Source: a virus
Strand: one strand, 5' to 3'
IMG/VR virus record: IMGVR_UViG_3300022562_000333
Span: 19,251-83,250 of that record
Length of the DNA: 64,000 nt
The position numbers were made by a program, and so were the translations under genes. How positions within the stretch are numbered: the stretch's first letter is position 1; every line of letters starts with the position of its first letter. This document shows positions 1-7,967 of the stretch, one piece after another. Under the pieces are notes generated by a model. The model was not told where the DNA came from and did no database searches. It saw only the letters and a list, made by a program, of their open reading frames with translations.

Positions 1-351
1 GTAGCGCGAAGGGTTGTTCTTGGCGGTCTGTTCCGGAACTGAAACGACCTTCCCACCCTGCTCGGAGTCGGAAACCGAGACGTACTTCTTGGGGCCTGAC
101 TCCGCCCTCTTGAAGCGAGCAACAACACGACGAACCAAGACGAGGGAGCCCCCAACGTTCTTGTAGTTGAGGGACATGTCCGGATCGTTCTTGAGGTCCG
201 TGTCCCCATCGGTATCGGGGTCGCGATCCGTCTGCATCTCCTCGCGGCGACGGTCCTTACGAGGCGGCTTCTTCTTGGGTAGAGGACGAACGAGGCGCTC
301 CGCCTCTTCGTCCTCTCGCTCGCCGTGGTCCTTCGTACCGAGGAAGTCCAT
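1..351 (-). CDS. hypothetical protein, 3' end beyond window
   Basis: Open minus-strand frame with no stop before base 1, starting at an ATG (349-351) 33 bp after the portal stop. The visible part begins MDFLGTKDHGERED and is highly charged, with a lysine/arginine-rich stretch. It then contains LVRRVVARFKRAE about 65 residues in. That motif resembles an N-terminal motif (RVAARF) of several other proteins in this window, and an internal ATG at 175-177 would place it near the N-terminus (MSLNYKNVGG...). No function is recognised. The start is uncertain because neither ATG has a strong Shine-Dalgarno sequence. Confidence 0.6.
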   Translation of the reverse strand, partial: MDFLGTKDHGEREDEEAERLVRPLPKKKPPRKDRRREEMQTDRDPDTDGDTDLKNDPDMSLNYKNVGGSLVLVRRVVARFKRAESGPKKYVSVSDSEQGGKVVSVPEQTAKNNPSRY

Positions 352-384
352 CCCACTCGGGGTCCGTCAAAAGACGAGTATCGG

Positions 385-2190
385 TCAGAAGCGACCTTGT
401 TCCTCGGGAGCCGGCTCTGGTTTGACCTTGAGATCCAGGTACTTGGCGATCTTGTCCATGATGTCCGTCTTCTCCGCCAACATCCGACCAACCTCGCCGT
501 AAATGCCTCGGATAACCTCGTTGAAGGTCGAGTCGTTGACCGAGAACATGTCCCGCTCGATCTTCTCTTTGGTGTCTTGCGGATCGATGTTGAACATCTC
601 CAGAATGAGGTCGATGCTGATCGACCCCTTCTGGTACAGGTTGAAGAGGGCGTCGTACGTATCCTGGCTGTCCCGCAAAGCGAGACGGGTGAACGACAGA
701 CGGGGGTAGAGGACGACCTCGTCACCCCACTCATCCTTCTCGACGAAGCCCTTTCGTCGGGCCACGGGCTTGAAGAGGTACTCTTCGACGTACTCTTGAA
801 GCATCTCCCGAAAGAGGAGGTAACGGGTGTTGAGGACTTCCAGCTTGACGCGATCCCCGGAGAACGTGCTCTCTCCCGTGAGGAGGGACTCGGTAACCCC
901 TAGCCCGGCGTAGAGCTGCTTGTCCGTGATGTCGTACTCCGAAGACAAGTCGAGCAGACGATCCCGAGCGCCAATCTCCTCCCAGTGGACCTCGTAGTTG
1001 GTGACGATCGAGTAGTCCGGATCCACAAGGGCGAGGTCGACCTGTTCACGTAGGTCATCCGTATCCACGTCAGAGAGGTTCTCACCCCAAACCAGTCGCT
1101 TGGGGGTCATCGCTCGATCGGCGATGAGGGTCTGGGCCTGCCGGAGCTTCTCGCGGTAGTAGAGGATGCGAAGGCAGCGGTCGAGGAGGCTGGCACCAAG
1201 CTCCTCACCAGCCCCACGACGGGCCGCCAAGTGGTAGCAGAACGAACCCTCATCCGGGTCCGTACCGAGCGGGATGAGCTTCCCGGACTCGATGTAGTCC
1301 CTCACTTCTTGAGGGATTTCCTCCGCCATTTGCGAAGCCTTGTCGTCCCCGGCCTTTGCTTGCTCGATGAGAGCACGGTCCCTATCCGAAGGGATCAGGT
1401 CGAGCGTAACCTTGTCCGTGAAGCTGAATGAAGCCAGCCGCACTTGGTCGATAGGGAGGATGATGAGCTTGTCCCAGCCCTTGTAGTGCTCTTGGTAGTA
1501 GGCTAGCTCCCGGTCTTCCCGGTCCTCCATCTCCGTGATGGATTCCTCAACCTCTTCATGCCCGTTCCCCTCTTCATCGAGGGTGGACTTGACGTTCTTG
1601 TCAATCTTGTGTCCTACGTTTGCAGGCACATCCACCGAACCATCCTCCGCGAACAGGAAGACGTTACCGTCGAGGTTGTAGTGGTGGGCGGCTGTAATCA
1701 AGCGTTGAAACAGCTTGATCCTTTGGCACATACGTTGAAAGAACGTGAGGATGTACTTGCCGTAGTCGTTGGCGTCCTTGAAGCGCTCCGGGTAGGTGCG
1801 GGGAGTCGGCTTGGCCAACCGGACCTTGGACAGAGGTAGCTCTGTGTGGAGGTCGATCGCTTGACCTACAATGGGGTCGGTGTTGTAGAAGTGCCTGTAA
1901 ATCTCCCGCTTCTCGCGGAGAGATTGAGGCAGCTCCAGAAAGTCTGTCGAGAGCTGCGGGGAGAAGAACGGGCTCGTCCCGGAAAGGGTCGTGTTCGCCC
2001 CTGAGATAGCGTTCGTGGGGAACGACCCCATCGCCGTCTTGTTGGATGCGGCTACCCGACGCGCCAAGCGCTCCTTCTCGGTAAGGTTCGACACCTTGCC
2101 TTTGGATGAGTAGGGAGCATGGGTCCACCGGCCGATCTGAGTATTCAGAACGACGCTACTTGACGCGTTGGTGAACCGCTCGGAAGCCAC
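385..2190 (-). CDS. portal protein
   Basis: A 601-residue protein with portal-family character. An N-terminal section describes paired loading (YRHFYNTDPIVGQAID near residue 110). The C-terminal core contains VHWEEIGARDRLLDLSSEYD and a helical stretch rich in EYVEEYLFKPVARRKGF, the region that usually forms stem and wing. Portals form the dodecameric ring at the capsid vertex through which DNA is packaged. It lies downstream of the terminase gene, the common packaging-to-head order. Its start is adjacent to the stop of the 151-residue gene before it. The segment LARRVAAS near residue 43 weakly resembles the RVAARF motif. The assignment rests on remembered family features, not an alignment. 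Confidence 0.8.
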   Translation of the reverse strand: MASERFTNASSSVVLNTQIGRWTHAPYSSKGKVSNLTEKERLARRVAASNKTAMGSFPTNAISGANTTLSGTSPFFSPQLSTDFLELPQSLREKREIYRHFYNTDPIVGQAIDLHTELPLSKVRLAKPTPRTYPERFKDANDYGKYILTFFQRMCQRIKLFQRLITAAHHYNLDGNVFLFAEDGSVDVPANVGHKIDKNVKSTLDEEGNGHEEVEESITEMEDREDRELAYYQEHYKGWDKLIILPIDQVRLASFSFTDKVTLDLIPSDRDRALIEQAKAGDDKASQMAEEIPQEVRDYIESGKLIPLGTDPDEGSFCYHLAARRGAGEELGASLLDRCLRILYYREKLRQAQTLIADRAMTPKRLVWGENLSDVDTDDLREQVDLALVDPDYSIVTNYEVHWEEIGARDRLLDLSSEYDITDKQLYAGLGVTESLLTGESTFSGDRVKLEVLNTRYLLFREMLQEYVEEYLFKPVARRKGFVEKDEWGDEVVLYPRLSFTRLALRDSQDTYDALFNLYQKGSISIDLILEMFNIDPQDTKEKIERDMFSVNDSTFNEVIRGIYGEVGRMLAEKTDIMDKIAKYLDLKVKPEPAPEEQGRF

Positions 2191-2646
2191 TTAGATTTCT
2201 CCCCCGTAGAGGTCGTCGATGTCCGCTACGTTCCCTACATTTGCAACGTCGAGCATAGAAGAGGTCTCCGTGTCTGGCCCAAACAGCTCCGAGAGAAGAT
2301 CGCGGGGCGGGGCGTGACCGTCTTTGGCCGCCTTCGCTGCCTTGCGCTCTTGCTTCTCCCTCTGTTCACGCTCCGTGATCTCCATCTCCGTCTTGATGTT
2401 GGCCAGCATCCGCTCAAAGACCTGGGCTCGCTTGAGCCCCTGGCTCATCAGGCCCGCTATCCGTTTCCCACCGTTGGCAAGGTTGAGATACGCGGAGGTG
2501 GCCGCATTGGGGTTCTTCTTCGCCCGATGGTACAGAAGGTCGTAGATCCTCTGGGCTCGTTCGGCCAAAGCCAGCATCTCGGCGTGGGTACGACCCCCCT
2601 CCGCGACCAACTCATCCACGGTCATGTGTCCAAGTGTTTTTTCCAT
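2191..2646 (-). CDS. hypothetical helical protein upstream of portal
   Basis: A 151-residue protein predicted almost entirely helical, with a long charged middle (EMEITEREQREKQERKAAK) typical of coiled coil and an acidic tail. It stops one base before the portal start, so the two are probably translationally coupled. Position between a structural protein gene and the portal suggests a head or scaffold accessory role, but no family is recognised. Confidence 0.7.
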   Translation of the reverse strand: MEKTLGHMTVDELVAEGGRTHAEMLALAERAQRIYDLLYHRAKKNPNAATSAYLNLANGGKRIAGLMSQGLKRAQVFERMLANIKTEMEITEREQREKQERKAAKAAKDGHAPPRDLLSELFGPDTETSSMLDVANVGNVADIDDLYGGEI

Positions 2647-2688
2647 CTACATTTTCTCGGCGAGCACAAGGGGCTCGTTATCAACAGG

Positions 2689-3225
2689 TTACAAGGTCTG
2701 AATGGTCATGAAGTTGTTGTTCACGGCTTTGGGGGGTTGGATGACCATACCGACCAAACCCCCCAAAAACGGGGCGTCGGCAAGAGGCCCTCGCGGGTCA
2801 CCAGACAAATCCCACTCATCTTCCTTCGTCCACAGGCCGCGAAGGGATATGTATAGGAAATCGCTGGCATTGTAGGTAATTGGAACCAACGGCCCGCCCT
2901 GTCGAGACGTCCAGGTGTACGTCTCGAAAGAGGAGGTCGAGAAGAAACACCCGCCGCTGAGCATGACTCCAAAGCGGTAGTGAGGTTGGTGGCCCGTGAT
3001 GGAGGTGAACTTGTCGGCCGGTTCATCGGAGCCCCAGACAAGGAAGCCTGAGCAGACCCCATCGGCGTAGGTGACGAGAAACTCGTCCTTCGTGGAGTCG
3101 GCCCACTTCACACCCTGACCCCCGGCCCACCCGCCTTGAGCCATCGCCTCGTCGATCGTTACCGGGAGGTTGTCGCCCTTCCGGAAGAGGATGAGATCAC
3201 GCCCTCGTACAATTTCGGTAGGCAT
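2689..3225 (-). CDS. hypothetical, probable virion protein
   Basis: A 178-residue protein beginning MPTEIVRGRDLILF. The frame is open further upstream, but the ATG at 3223-3225 shares a base with the topoisomerase stop (TGATG), a typical coupled start, so the longer frame is rejected. It is rich in Gly, Ser, Thr and aromatic residues with alternating beta-like patterns (CFFSTSSFETYTWTSR), compatible with a beta-rich structural protein. Nothing identifies the product. Confidence 0.65.
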   Translation of the reverse strand: MPTEIVRGRDLILFRKGDNLPVTIDEAMAQGGWAGGQGVKWADSTKDEFLVTYADGVCSGFLVWGSDEPADKFTSITGHQPHYRFGVMLSGGCFFSTSSFETYTWTSRQGGPLVPITYNASDFLYISLRGLWTKEDEWDLSGDPRGPLADAPFLGGLVGMVIQPPKAVNNNFMTIQTL

Positions 3226-4295
3226 CAGGCTTTCTCCGGCTCTTGCTTGCGCCCCGGCATCTTCCCCCAAGTCGTTACGACCGTCTTGAGAAGCTCGTTC
3301 TGCACGGGGTCGCCATTGAGGAGCCTCTCCCAAGACCCTCCCTGTTGACGAAACACCAAACGCATCACGTTGAAGTCGCGATCCTCCACAACCAGCTCAT
3401 CCCCGAGCATGTGGTCCACGAGCTGCTTGATGATGCGGTTTCCAAAGAGGAGCGGGGGCTCAGGGGTGCAGTCGAACGAAGCCGCCTTGGCATTCAGCTT
3501 GTCGATGACCGAGCCATCATGGAGGTACGCTTCCTCCATCGCTGGTACGAGGTACTGGCTTCGTAGCGTAGAGGGCTCGTGACCGACCGCCTCGGCAGCC
3601 TCCGCTACGGCCTTCTTGAACTCAGCCTTCAGGATCTTGTCCTTGGCTTTACGCTCGCGTGGTAGCTCCGGTCCGGCAGAACGGATCTTCTTGAGTCGGT
3701 CTTGGACTTCCCGGTTCGCATGAAGACCCCGGATGTCCTTAGCTGTGATGTCGAAGTCCTTGAGGTACCCGTTGACCGCCTTCGCATCCACACACCCACC
3801 GTCATAGGCGAAGATGCAGTCCTCTTTTCCCTTGGTGGAGTTGTACGCCTCACGAAGAGCCTTGAGGATCTGTGCGTCCGAGACCTTCTTCTCTTGTTTG
3901 ACCCCTGACTTTCCGACGTACTTGACAGTGGCCGAACCCTTCCCGAAGGAAAGGTGGCCCCGCTGCCACCCGGTGACGCCAAAGTGCCCGTCATCCGCCG
4001 ATTCGTCGTTTCCGACCCGCTCGTACGTGTGATCGATGAGGGCGACGGCAAGGGCCGTCAGCTTCGTGTGCAAGTCCTTGGACTTCAGGTCAGACTTCAC
4101 CTTCGTCCGGAGCTTTCCCATGGAAGTCCGGAGCTTCTCGACTCGGTCCGCCTTCTGGTTGTTGCGGTTCGCAACCTGACGAGGCCCGTACTCGTAGACG
4201 GTCATCTCGTCCCCGGCGCGAGTTTTGACCTTCTTTTTGGACTTGTACCTCGCGGCCACCCGGAGCGAGATCGAGTCGAGCGGAGGGAACCTCAT
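3225..4295 (-). CDS. DNA topoisomerase type IB
   Basis: A 356-residue protein of the poxvirus/bacterial IB family, which relaxes supercoils through a 3'-phosphotyrosine intermediate. All five catalytic positions are visible: R93 in YERVGN, K129 in YVGKSG, R189 in KDIRGLHAN, H239 in VGHEP and the nucleophile Y248 in LRSQYLVP. The N-terminus carries SISLRVAARYKSKKK, one of several RVAAR[FY] N-termini in this genome. The start overlaps the terminase stop by 4 bp (ATGA) and the stop touches the next gene. A topoisomerase directly beside the terminase is unusual. It may act on DNA during packaging or be carried in the virion; that is inference. Confidence 0.92.
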   Translation of the reverse strand: MRFPPLDSISLRVAARYKSKKKVKTRAGDEMTVYEYGPRQVANRNNQKADRVEKLRTSMGKLRTKVKSDLKSKDLHTKLTALAVALIDHTYERVGNDESADDGHFGVTGWQRGHLSFGKGSATVKYVGKSGVKQEKKVSDAQILKALREAYNSTKGKEDCIFAYDGGCVDAKAVNGYLKDFDITAKDIRGLHANREVQDRLKKIRSAGPELPRERKAKDKILKAEFKKAVAEAAEAVGHEPSTLRSQYLVPAMEEAYLHDGSVIDKLNAKAASFDCTPEPPLLFGNRIIKQLVDHMLGDELVVEDRDFNVMRLVFRQQGGSWERLLNGDPVQNELLKTVVTTWGKMPGRKQEPEKA

Positions 4296-6295
4296 CTTGA
4301 CCTTACCCTCGGTACAAGACGATCCCTATGAACCCCGTGCTGGCGCATCCTAGCCCGCTGATAGTGGGTCATAGAAGCCGGCCCCCTCGGTTGGGTCGGG
4401 TAGTTCCGAGGGGCCGTGATCTTGAGGTTGCTGATCCGCTCCAAAGAGAGCCAGATGGCTCGTACAAGGGCGTCCGTCACGTCATCATGAGCCCCTTGAA
4501 TCTGAGGAGCCTCTACGATGATCTGGTTCCTAGCCCGCTGCGTAGCCTGGAGACTGAGGATCTCCTCGATGAGCGGCGAGTGCTTGGATTGAGCCTCCGC
4601 TTGCGAAGGTAGCGGATAGTCGTAGAGCGTGATGCGCTTGTCGAACATGAGTAGCTTCGTCGCCTGGTACATCTTGCTCGTCGTATCAGGCTTGAAAAAC
4701 TCACTCTTGAACTGCTTCAAGCCCTTCTTGTGGAGCGCCTCTTCGAGCGGGAGCCCGTTCCAACGGTCGAACAACCCAGCCGAGATGTAGAACTTCTTGG
4801 TGAGGAGGTGGATCCAGTTGGCGATCTCCTCGAAGTCAAGTCGCTCTACGTTCTCCAGGGTTTTGGCGTAGTCAGTGAAAGGAGAGGTGAGGTGGGGGTT
4901 GGCTTCCCTCCACGACATGCCTGCGTACCAAGCCTCGTGGTAGTCGAGGATGATGTTGGCACCCTCGGTATGAGTGATCGCGACGGTCGTACCGTCGTTG
5001 ATGAGCCCTACGTCGATCCCCATTTGATGAGGGAAGCGCGGAGGTCCGTACGTCTTGGGACGAAGCTCCTTTTGGATGCACTCGATGAGGTCCGCTTCAC
5101 GTTCGATCCAACCACGAACGCGGTCGGAGAAGAGGGCACCGTGCTCCGTCATGAAGACGGAGGGGTCCTCGTGGTACTTCTCCTTGTAGTAGCTCGTTGG
5201 GACGGTCGGGTTGACCTCCCAGGTCGGCGCCTGGATGACGAGCATGTTGTCCGAGCCAGGCCCTCGGCTCATGCCGAGGTGGTACAGCTCGTAGAACTTA
5301 CCCGCCTTGTTTAGAGGCGAGGAGATGCAGATGATTCGAGCTTCGGACTCCGTTGCCGATCCATTGATAGGGAGCCCCGTTGCAGGGTCCTTTGGGGAGA
5401 AGGCAGCGGTTGACGGCGTGATGGCGTCGTAGATGTCCTTGGCGCTCGACTTACCCTTGTCCTGAAAGTGGGCGATCTCGTCGAGGATGATGACGATGTT
5501 ACCGGACCCTCGAAGACCCTTTGAAATGCTGGCCTTGAAGGTGACGCGGATGCTCGCCTTGCCGTTGAACGAAGTGAACTTACCGTCCGAGTGACGGACC
5601 GTAGGCCCGAACCTCTCAATGTCGTAGGGGGTTCGGAGCTGGACGTAGGAGAGCGTGTTGTTGGCGATGTACGGCTGGAAATACTCGCACTTCGCCATGT
5701 GCGAGGTCACGTCATTGAAGAGGAGACCCGCCTGGTCCTTGTCCGTGGCGACCGAGATGATTTGGATTCGGTTGCCGTTGGGGAGCCCGTAGTACGCTTG
5801 CGGGTTGCCCAACGAGAGGAGCCTGTAAAGCTCGTAACTCGCAAAAACAGCCGATAGGGTGGTCTTCCCAGCACGGCGACCGATGGGGAGGGTGAGCTGT
5901 CTACGGAGGTGGTCCTGCTCCCCGATGTTGCACCGACCTTCGTTGTAGAGGTAGTGCAGGTACTCCTTCTCAGTGAAGGTGTACAACGTCTTCGTGTTGA
6001 ACATGTCGGAGATTTTGATCCGACGATTCTCGTCCTCCGGGAGCGTGTCATCCAGAGGCATGTGGTAGTACAGCTTTACGATGAACCGCTGTACTGGAAA
6101 CAGCTTCATGTTGAGCCCCCACGGGGACTCGACATACTGAAGCACGTTGAAAATACGTTGCGTCCGACCGTTGACCGTGACGGTAGCTAGGTCAACCCCA
6201 TTGACAGCCGCCGTCTCCGTAAGCGCACGGGCACGATGCCCGGCGCTACGGATCATATGGGCTAGGTTGGACTGTTGCTTCTTTTCGCGAGCCAC
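4292..6295 (-). CDS. terL: terminase large subunit
   Basis: A 667-residue packaging motor. The ATPase domain has Walker A GRRAGKTT at 139-146 and Walker B IVIILDE with D272/E273. The C-terminal RNase H-like nuclease has a first acidic residue in MGIDVG (D428), a second near D510 (LFDRWNG) and the last cluster GAHDDVTDAL near 603-608. It cuts concatemers and translocates DNA into the prohead. It is preceded by a possible small subunit and overlaps the topoisomerase gene by 4 bp. Confidence 0.95.
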   Translation of the reverse strand: MAREKKQQSNLAHMIRSAGHRARALTETAAVNGVDLATVTVNGRTQRIFNVLQYVESPWGLNMKLFPVQRFIVKLYYHMPLDDTLPEDENRRIKISDMFNTKTLYTFTEKEYLHYLYNEGRCNIGEQDHLRRQLTLPIGRRAGKTTLSAVFASYELYRLLSLGNPQAYYGLPNGNRIQIISVATDKDQAGLLFNDVTSHMAKCEYFQPYIANNTLSYVQLRTPYDIERFGPTVRHSDGKFTSFNGKASIRVTFKASISKGLRGSGNIVIILDEIAHFQDKGKSSAKDIYDAITPSTAAFSPKDPATGLPINGSATESEARIICISSPLNKAGKFYELYHLGMSRGPGSDNMLVIQAPTWEVNPTVPTSYYKEKYHEDPSVFMTEHGALFSDRVRGWIEREADLIECIQKELRPKTYGPPRFPHQMGIDVGLINDGTTVAITHTEGANIILDYHEAWYAGMSWREANPHLTSPFTDYAKTLENVERLDFEEIANWIHLLTKKFYISAGLFDRWNGLPLEEALHKKGLKQFKSEFFKPDTTSKMYQATKLLMFDKRITLYDYPLPSQAEAQSKHSPLIEEILSLQATQRARNQIIVEAPQIQGAHDDVTDALVRAIWLSLERISNLKITAPRNYPTQPRGPASMTHYQRARMRQHGVHRDRLVPRVRSR

Positions 6296-6299
6296 GAGG

Positions 6300-6890
6300 T
6301 CACCTCAAGGTGTTCGTAGCTCGTTCCTCCCACCCTTCCATCACGGAGGCGAAGCGGTTGAAAAAGAGGTTCATAGCCTCTTCCGGGAGCGTCTCCTGTG
6401 CTACCTCACGCATCGTCTCGACCCACATGGTGAAGAGCTTCTGCATGCGCTCGCTGCTCAGGTTGATGGACTCCGAGTCGATCTCTTTGATCTTCAACTC
6501 GATGTCGGCGATCTTCTTGAGCGCTTCGATGCGACGAGTTGAGACTTGCCCCGTCTCCTTGCCTCGCTTCTGCGTTTCGATCCGCTCGAAGTGAAGGCTT
6601 GCTGCCTCCGCTGCGACCTCTTTCTTGATGAGGAAGAGAACGTCCAGGGCATCCCCGTGCTCCTCGATCTTCTTGAGGACCGGGTCCGAAGAGATGAACG
6701 CCTCCCGAGCCCGCGTCATCTCCGCGTGGTACTCAAGGTCGCTCGTGGTCGGCTTGCGCTCGATCTTGCGGGGTCGACCTCGACCTCGTTTGACCCCCTC
6801 CAGACGATGACTGTCGGCGCCGTGAGGAGCGTCTTGCTCCGGGAGCAAGTGAAGCACCGCTTCCACGCGCTCTGTTCCGTCCTTCTTCAT
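6300..6890 (-). CDS. possible terminase small subunit
   Basis: A 196-residue, largely helical protein ending 5 bp before terL. Residues about 34-44 read KRGRGRPRKIE, an AT-hook-like basic motif, followed by long amphipathic helices (EALKKIADIELKIKEID) that could oligomerise. DNA binding plus oligomerisation immediately upstream of terL fits a small terminase, which recognises the packaging site. Small terminases diverge strongly in sequence, so the call rests on position and composition only. Confidence 0.5.
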   Translation of the reverse strand: MKKDGTERVEAVLHLLPEQDAPHGADSHRLEGVKRGRGRPRKIERKPTTSDLEYHAEMTRAREAFISSDPVLKKIEEHGDALDVLFLIKKEVAAEAASLHFERIETQKRGKETGQVSTRRIEALKKIADIELKIKEIDSESINLSSERMQKLFTMWVETMREVAQETLPEEAMNLFFNRFASVMEGWEERATNTLR

Positions 6891-6897
6891 GGTCTCC

Positions 6898-7284
6898 TCA
6901 CTTCACCGATTTAGTGCCGCCCCCACCCTCAGTTTCAATGAGGTATTGGGAGAGGTTCTTTACAGTAGCATAGCCTTTGTCTTTGGGAATTTGCTTCTTG
7001 ATGACTTCGGCTAGGTCTTTGCCAGTTTCAGCCAAGTTGCGGACACTGGTTTGGTCGGGCTTAGGGCTGAATACATCCTCGGGTCGAAGGTCTCTTCGGT
7101 TGGGGGAGACGGTTTCATCATGGCCTTCATCCATTGGCTTGCCGTGCTCCTTGACGATGGAGCGGTCGATGCCTTTGGGTCGGTTGACAGGCTTCACCAA
7201 GTCCTTGTCCTTCTTACGCTGGCCAGGAGGCTGGTCGGCGTGGAGGAACCGGGCTGCTACCCGAAGGATGAGGGCGTCGGACAC
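6898..7284 (-). CDS. hypothetical protein with RVAARF N-terminus
   Basis: A 128-residue protein that I start at GTG (7282-7284), 2 bp after the preceding stop and behind a GGGGG-containing leader. This gives (M)SDALILRVAARFLHA, matching the N-termini of two other genes here. A longer frame reaching 7335 overlaps the previous gene and is not preferred. The rest is basic and polar (QRKKDKDLVKPVNRPKG) with no recognised domain. Shared tags on neighbouring unrelated proteins suggest a targeting or packaging signal rather than an enzymatic feature. Confidence 0.65.
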   Translation of the reverse strand: MSDALILRVAARFLHADQPPGQRKKDKDLVKPVNRPKGIDRSIVKEHGKPMDEGHDETVSPNRRDLRPEDVFSPKPDQTSVRNLAETGKDLAEVIKKQIPKDKGYATVKNLSQYLIETEGGGGTKSVK

Positions 7285-7286
7285 GT

Positions 7287-7910
7287 TCAGTGCCCCCAAC
7301 CAGAGGTCGTCTCGTAGACAGGCTTCCCGCTCCACTTGTGAGCGTTGTGACCATCCACCTTGAAGGAACCCCCAGGGGTCGGGCGAGCCCGAACCGGACC
7401 GCTCACGTACTTGCCCTGCTGGGGGGCAACCATGGTGACATTCTTGTCCGTGCTGACCTCGCGCTTCGCGACCTCACGAACAAGGATGTCCTTCCCCCGG
7501 ATCTCGACCACCTCGTAGAAGTCCACGTTGGTCTGGTCGTAACCCCAAGAGGTGTTGTAAATCTCTCCGACTTGGATGCCGTGTTGGTAGTTACGGCGCT
7601 CCTCAAGCTGCTTTTGCTTGTACTCAAGGACCCGTTTACGCGAGTCGATGGCATCCCTGATAGCCGCCTGCCTACTCGCCTCGCTCCGAAACGAGTTGTG
7701 GAACATCGGTTTGTTCTGCTTGGCGGCAAACGCGATGGCTAGAAGGAGGGGTTCTCCCGTCCGCACATTGGGAGACTCGTACGTCCAGATCGCCAAGTCC
7801 GTCCCTTGAGGGTCAACGTTGGGGGGCGTACCCCGTACCTCTTTCGGTAAGTACGATTCCCGTGGGAGGGTGAATCGGGCTGCCACACGGGCGATCAAGG
7901 CGAGGGACAT
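7287..7910 (-). CDS. conserved phage hypothetical protein
   Basis: A 207-residue protein beginning MSLALIARVAARFTLPRE, the clearest RVAARF N-terminus in the window. The middle contains EIYNTSWGYDQTNVDFYEVVE followed by a short beta-rich segment (GKDILVREVAKREV). I have met this WGYDQTN pattern as a conserved phage/bacterial hypothetical domain of unknown function. It is coupled to the next gene with 2 bp spacing. The 57 bp upstream (7911-7967) show no clear terminator. Confidence 0.7.
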   Translation of the reverse strand: MSLALIARVAARFTLPRESYLPKEVRGTPPNVDPQGTDLAIWTYESPNVRTGEPLLLAIAFAAKQNKPMFHNSFRSEASRQAAIRDAIDSRKRVLEYKQKQLEERRNYQHGIQVGEIYNTSWGYDQTNVDFYEVVEIRGKDILVREVAKREVSTDKNVTMVAPQQGKYVSGPVRARPTPGGSFKVDGHNAHKWSGKPVYETTSGWGH

Positions 7911-7967
7911 GCCTTAGAGCAGGCATAACAAGAGTATCAACCCGCCCCGATCGCTAGATTCTCAGCC

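Noticed and set aside
325-903. Long plus-strand open frames across 1-45 kb (for example 325-903, 15920-16969, 38727-40340, 43252-44457)
   Set aside because: Each lies antisense to a minus-strand gene with clear family motifs; high GC keeps opposite frames open. No domain or start signal supports them.
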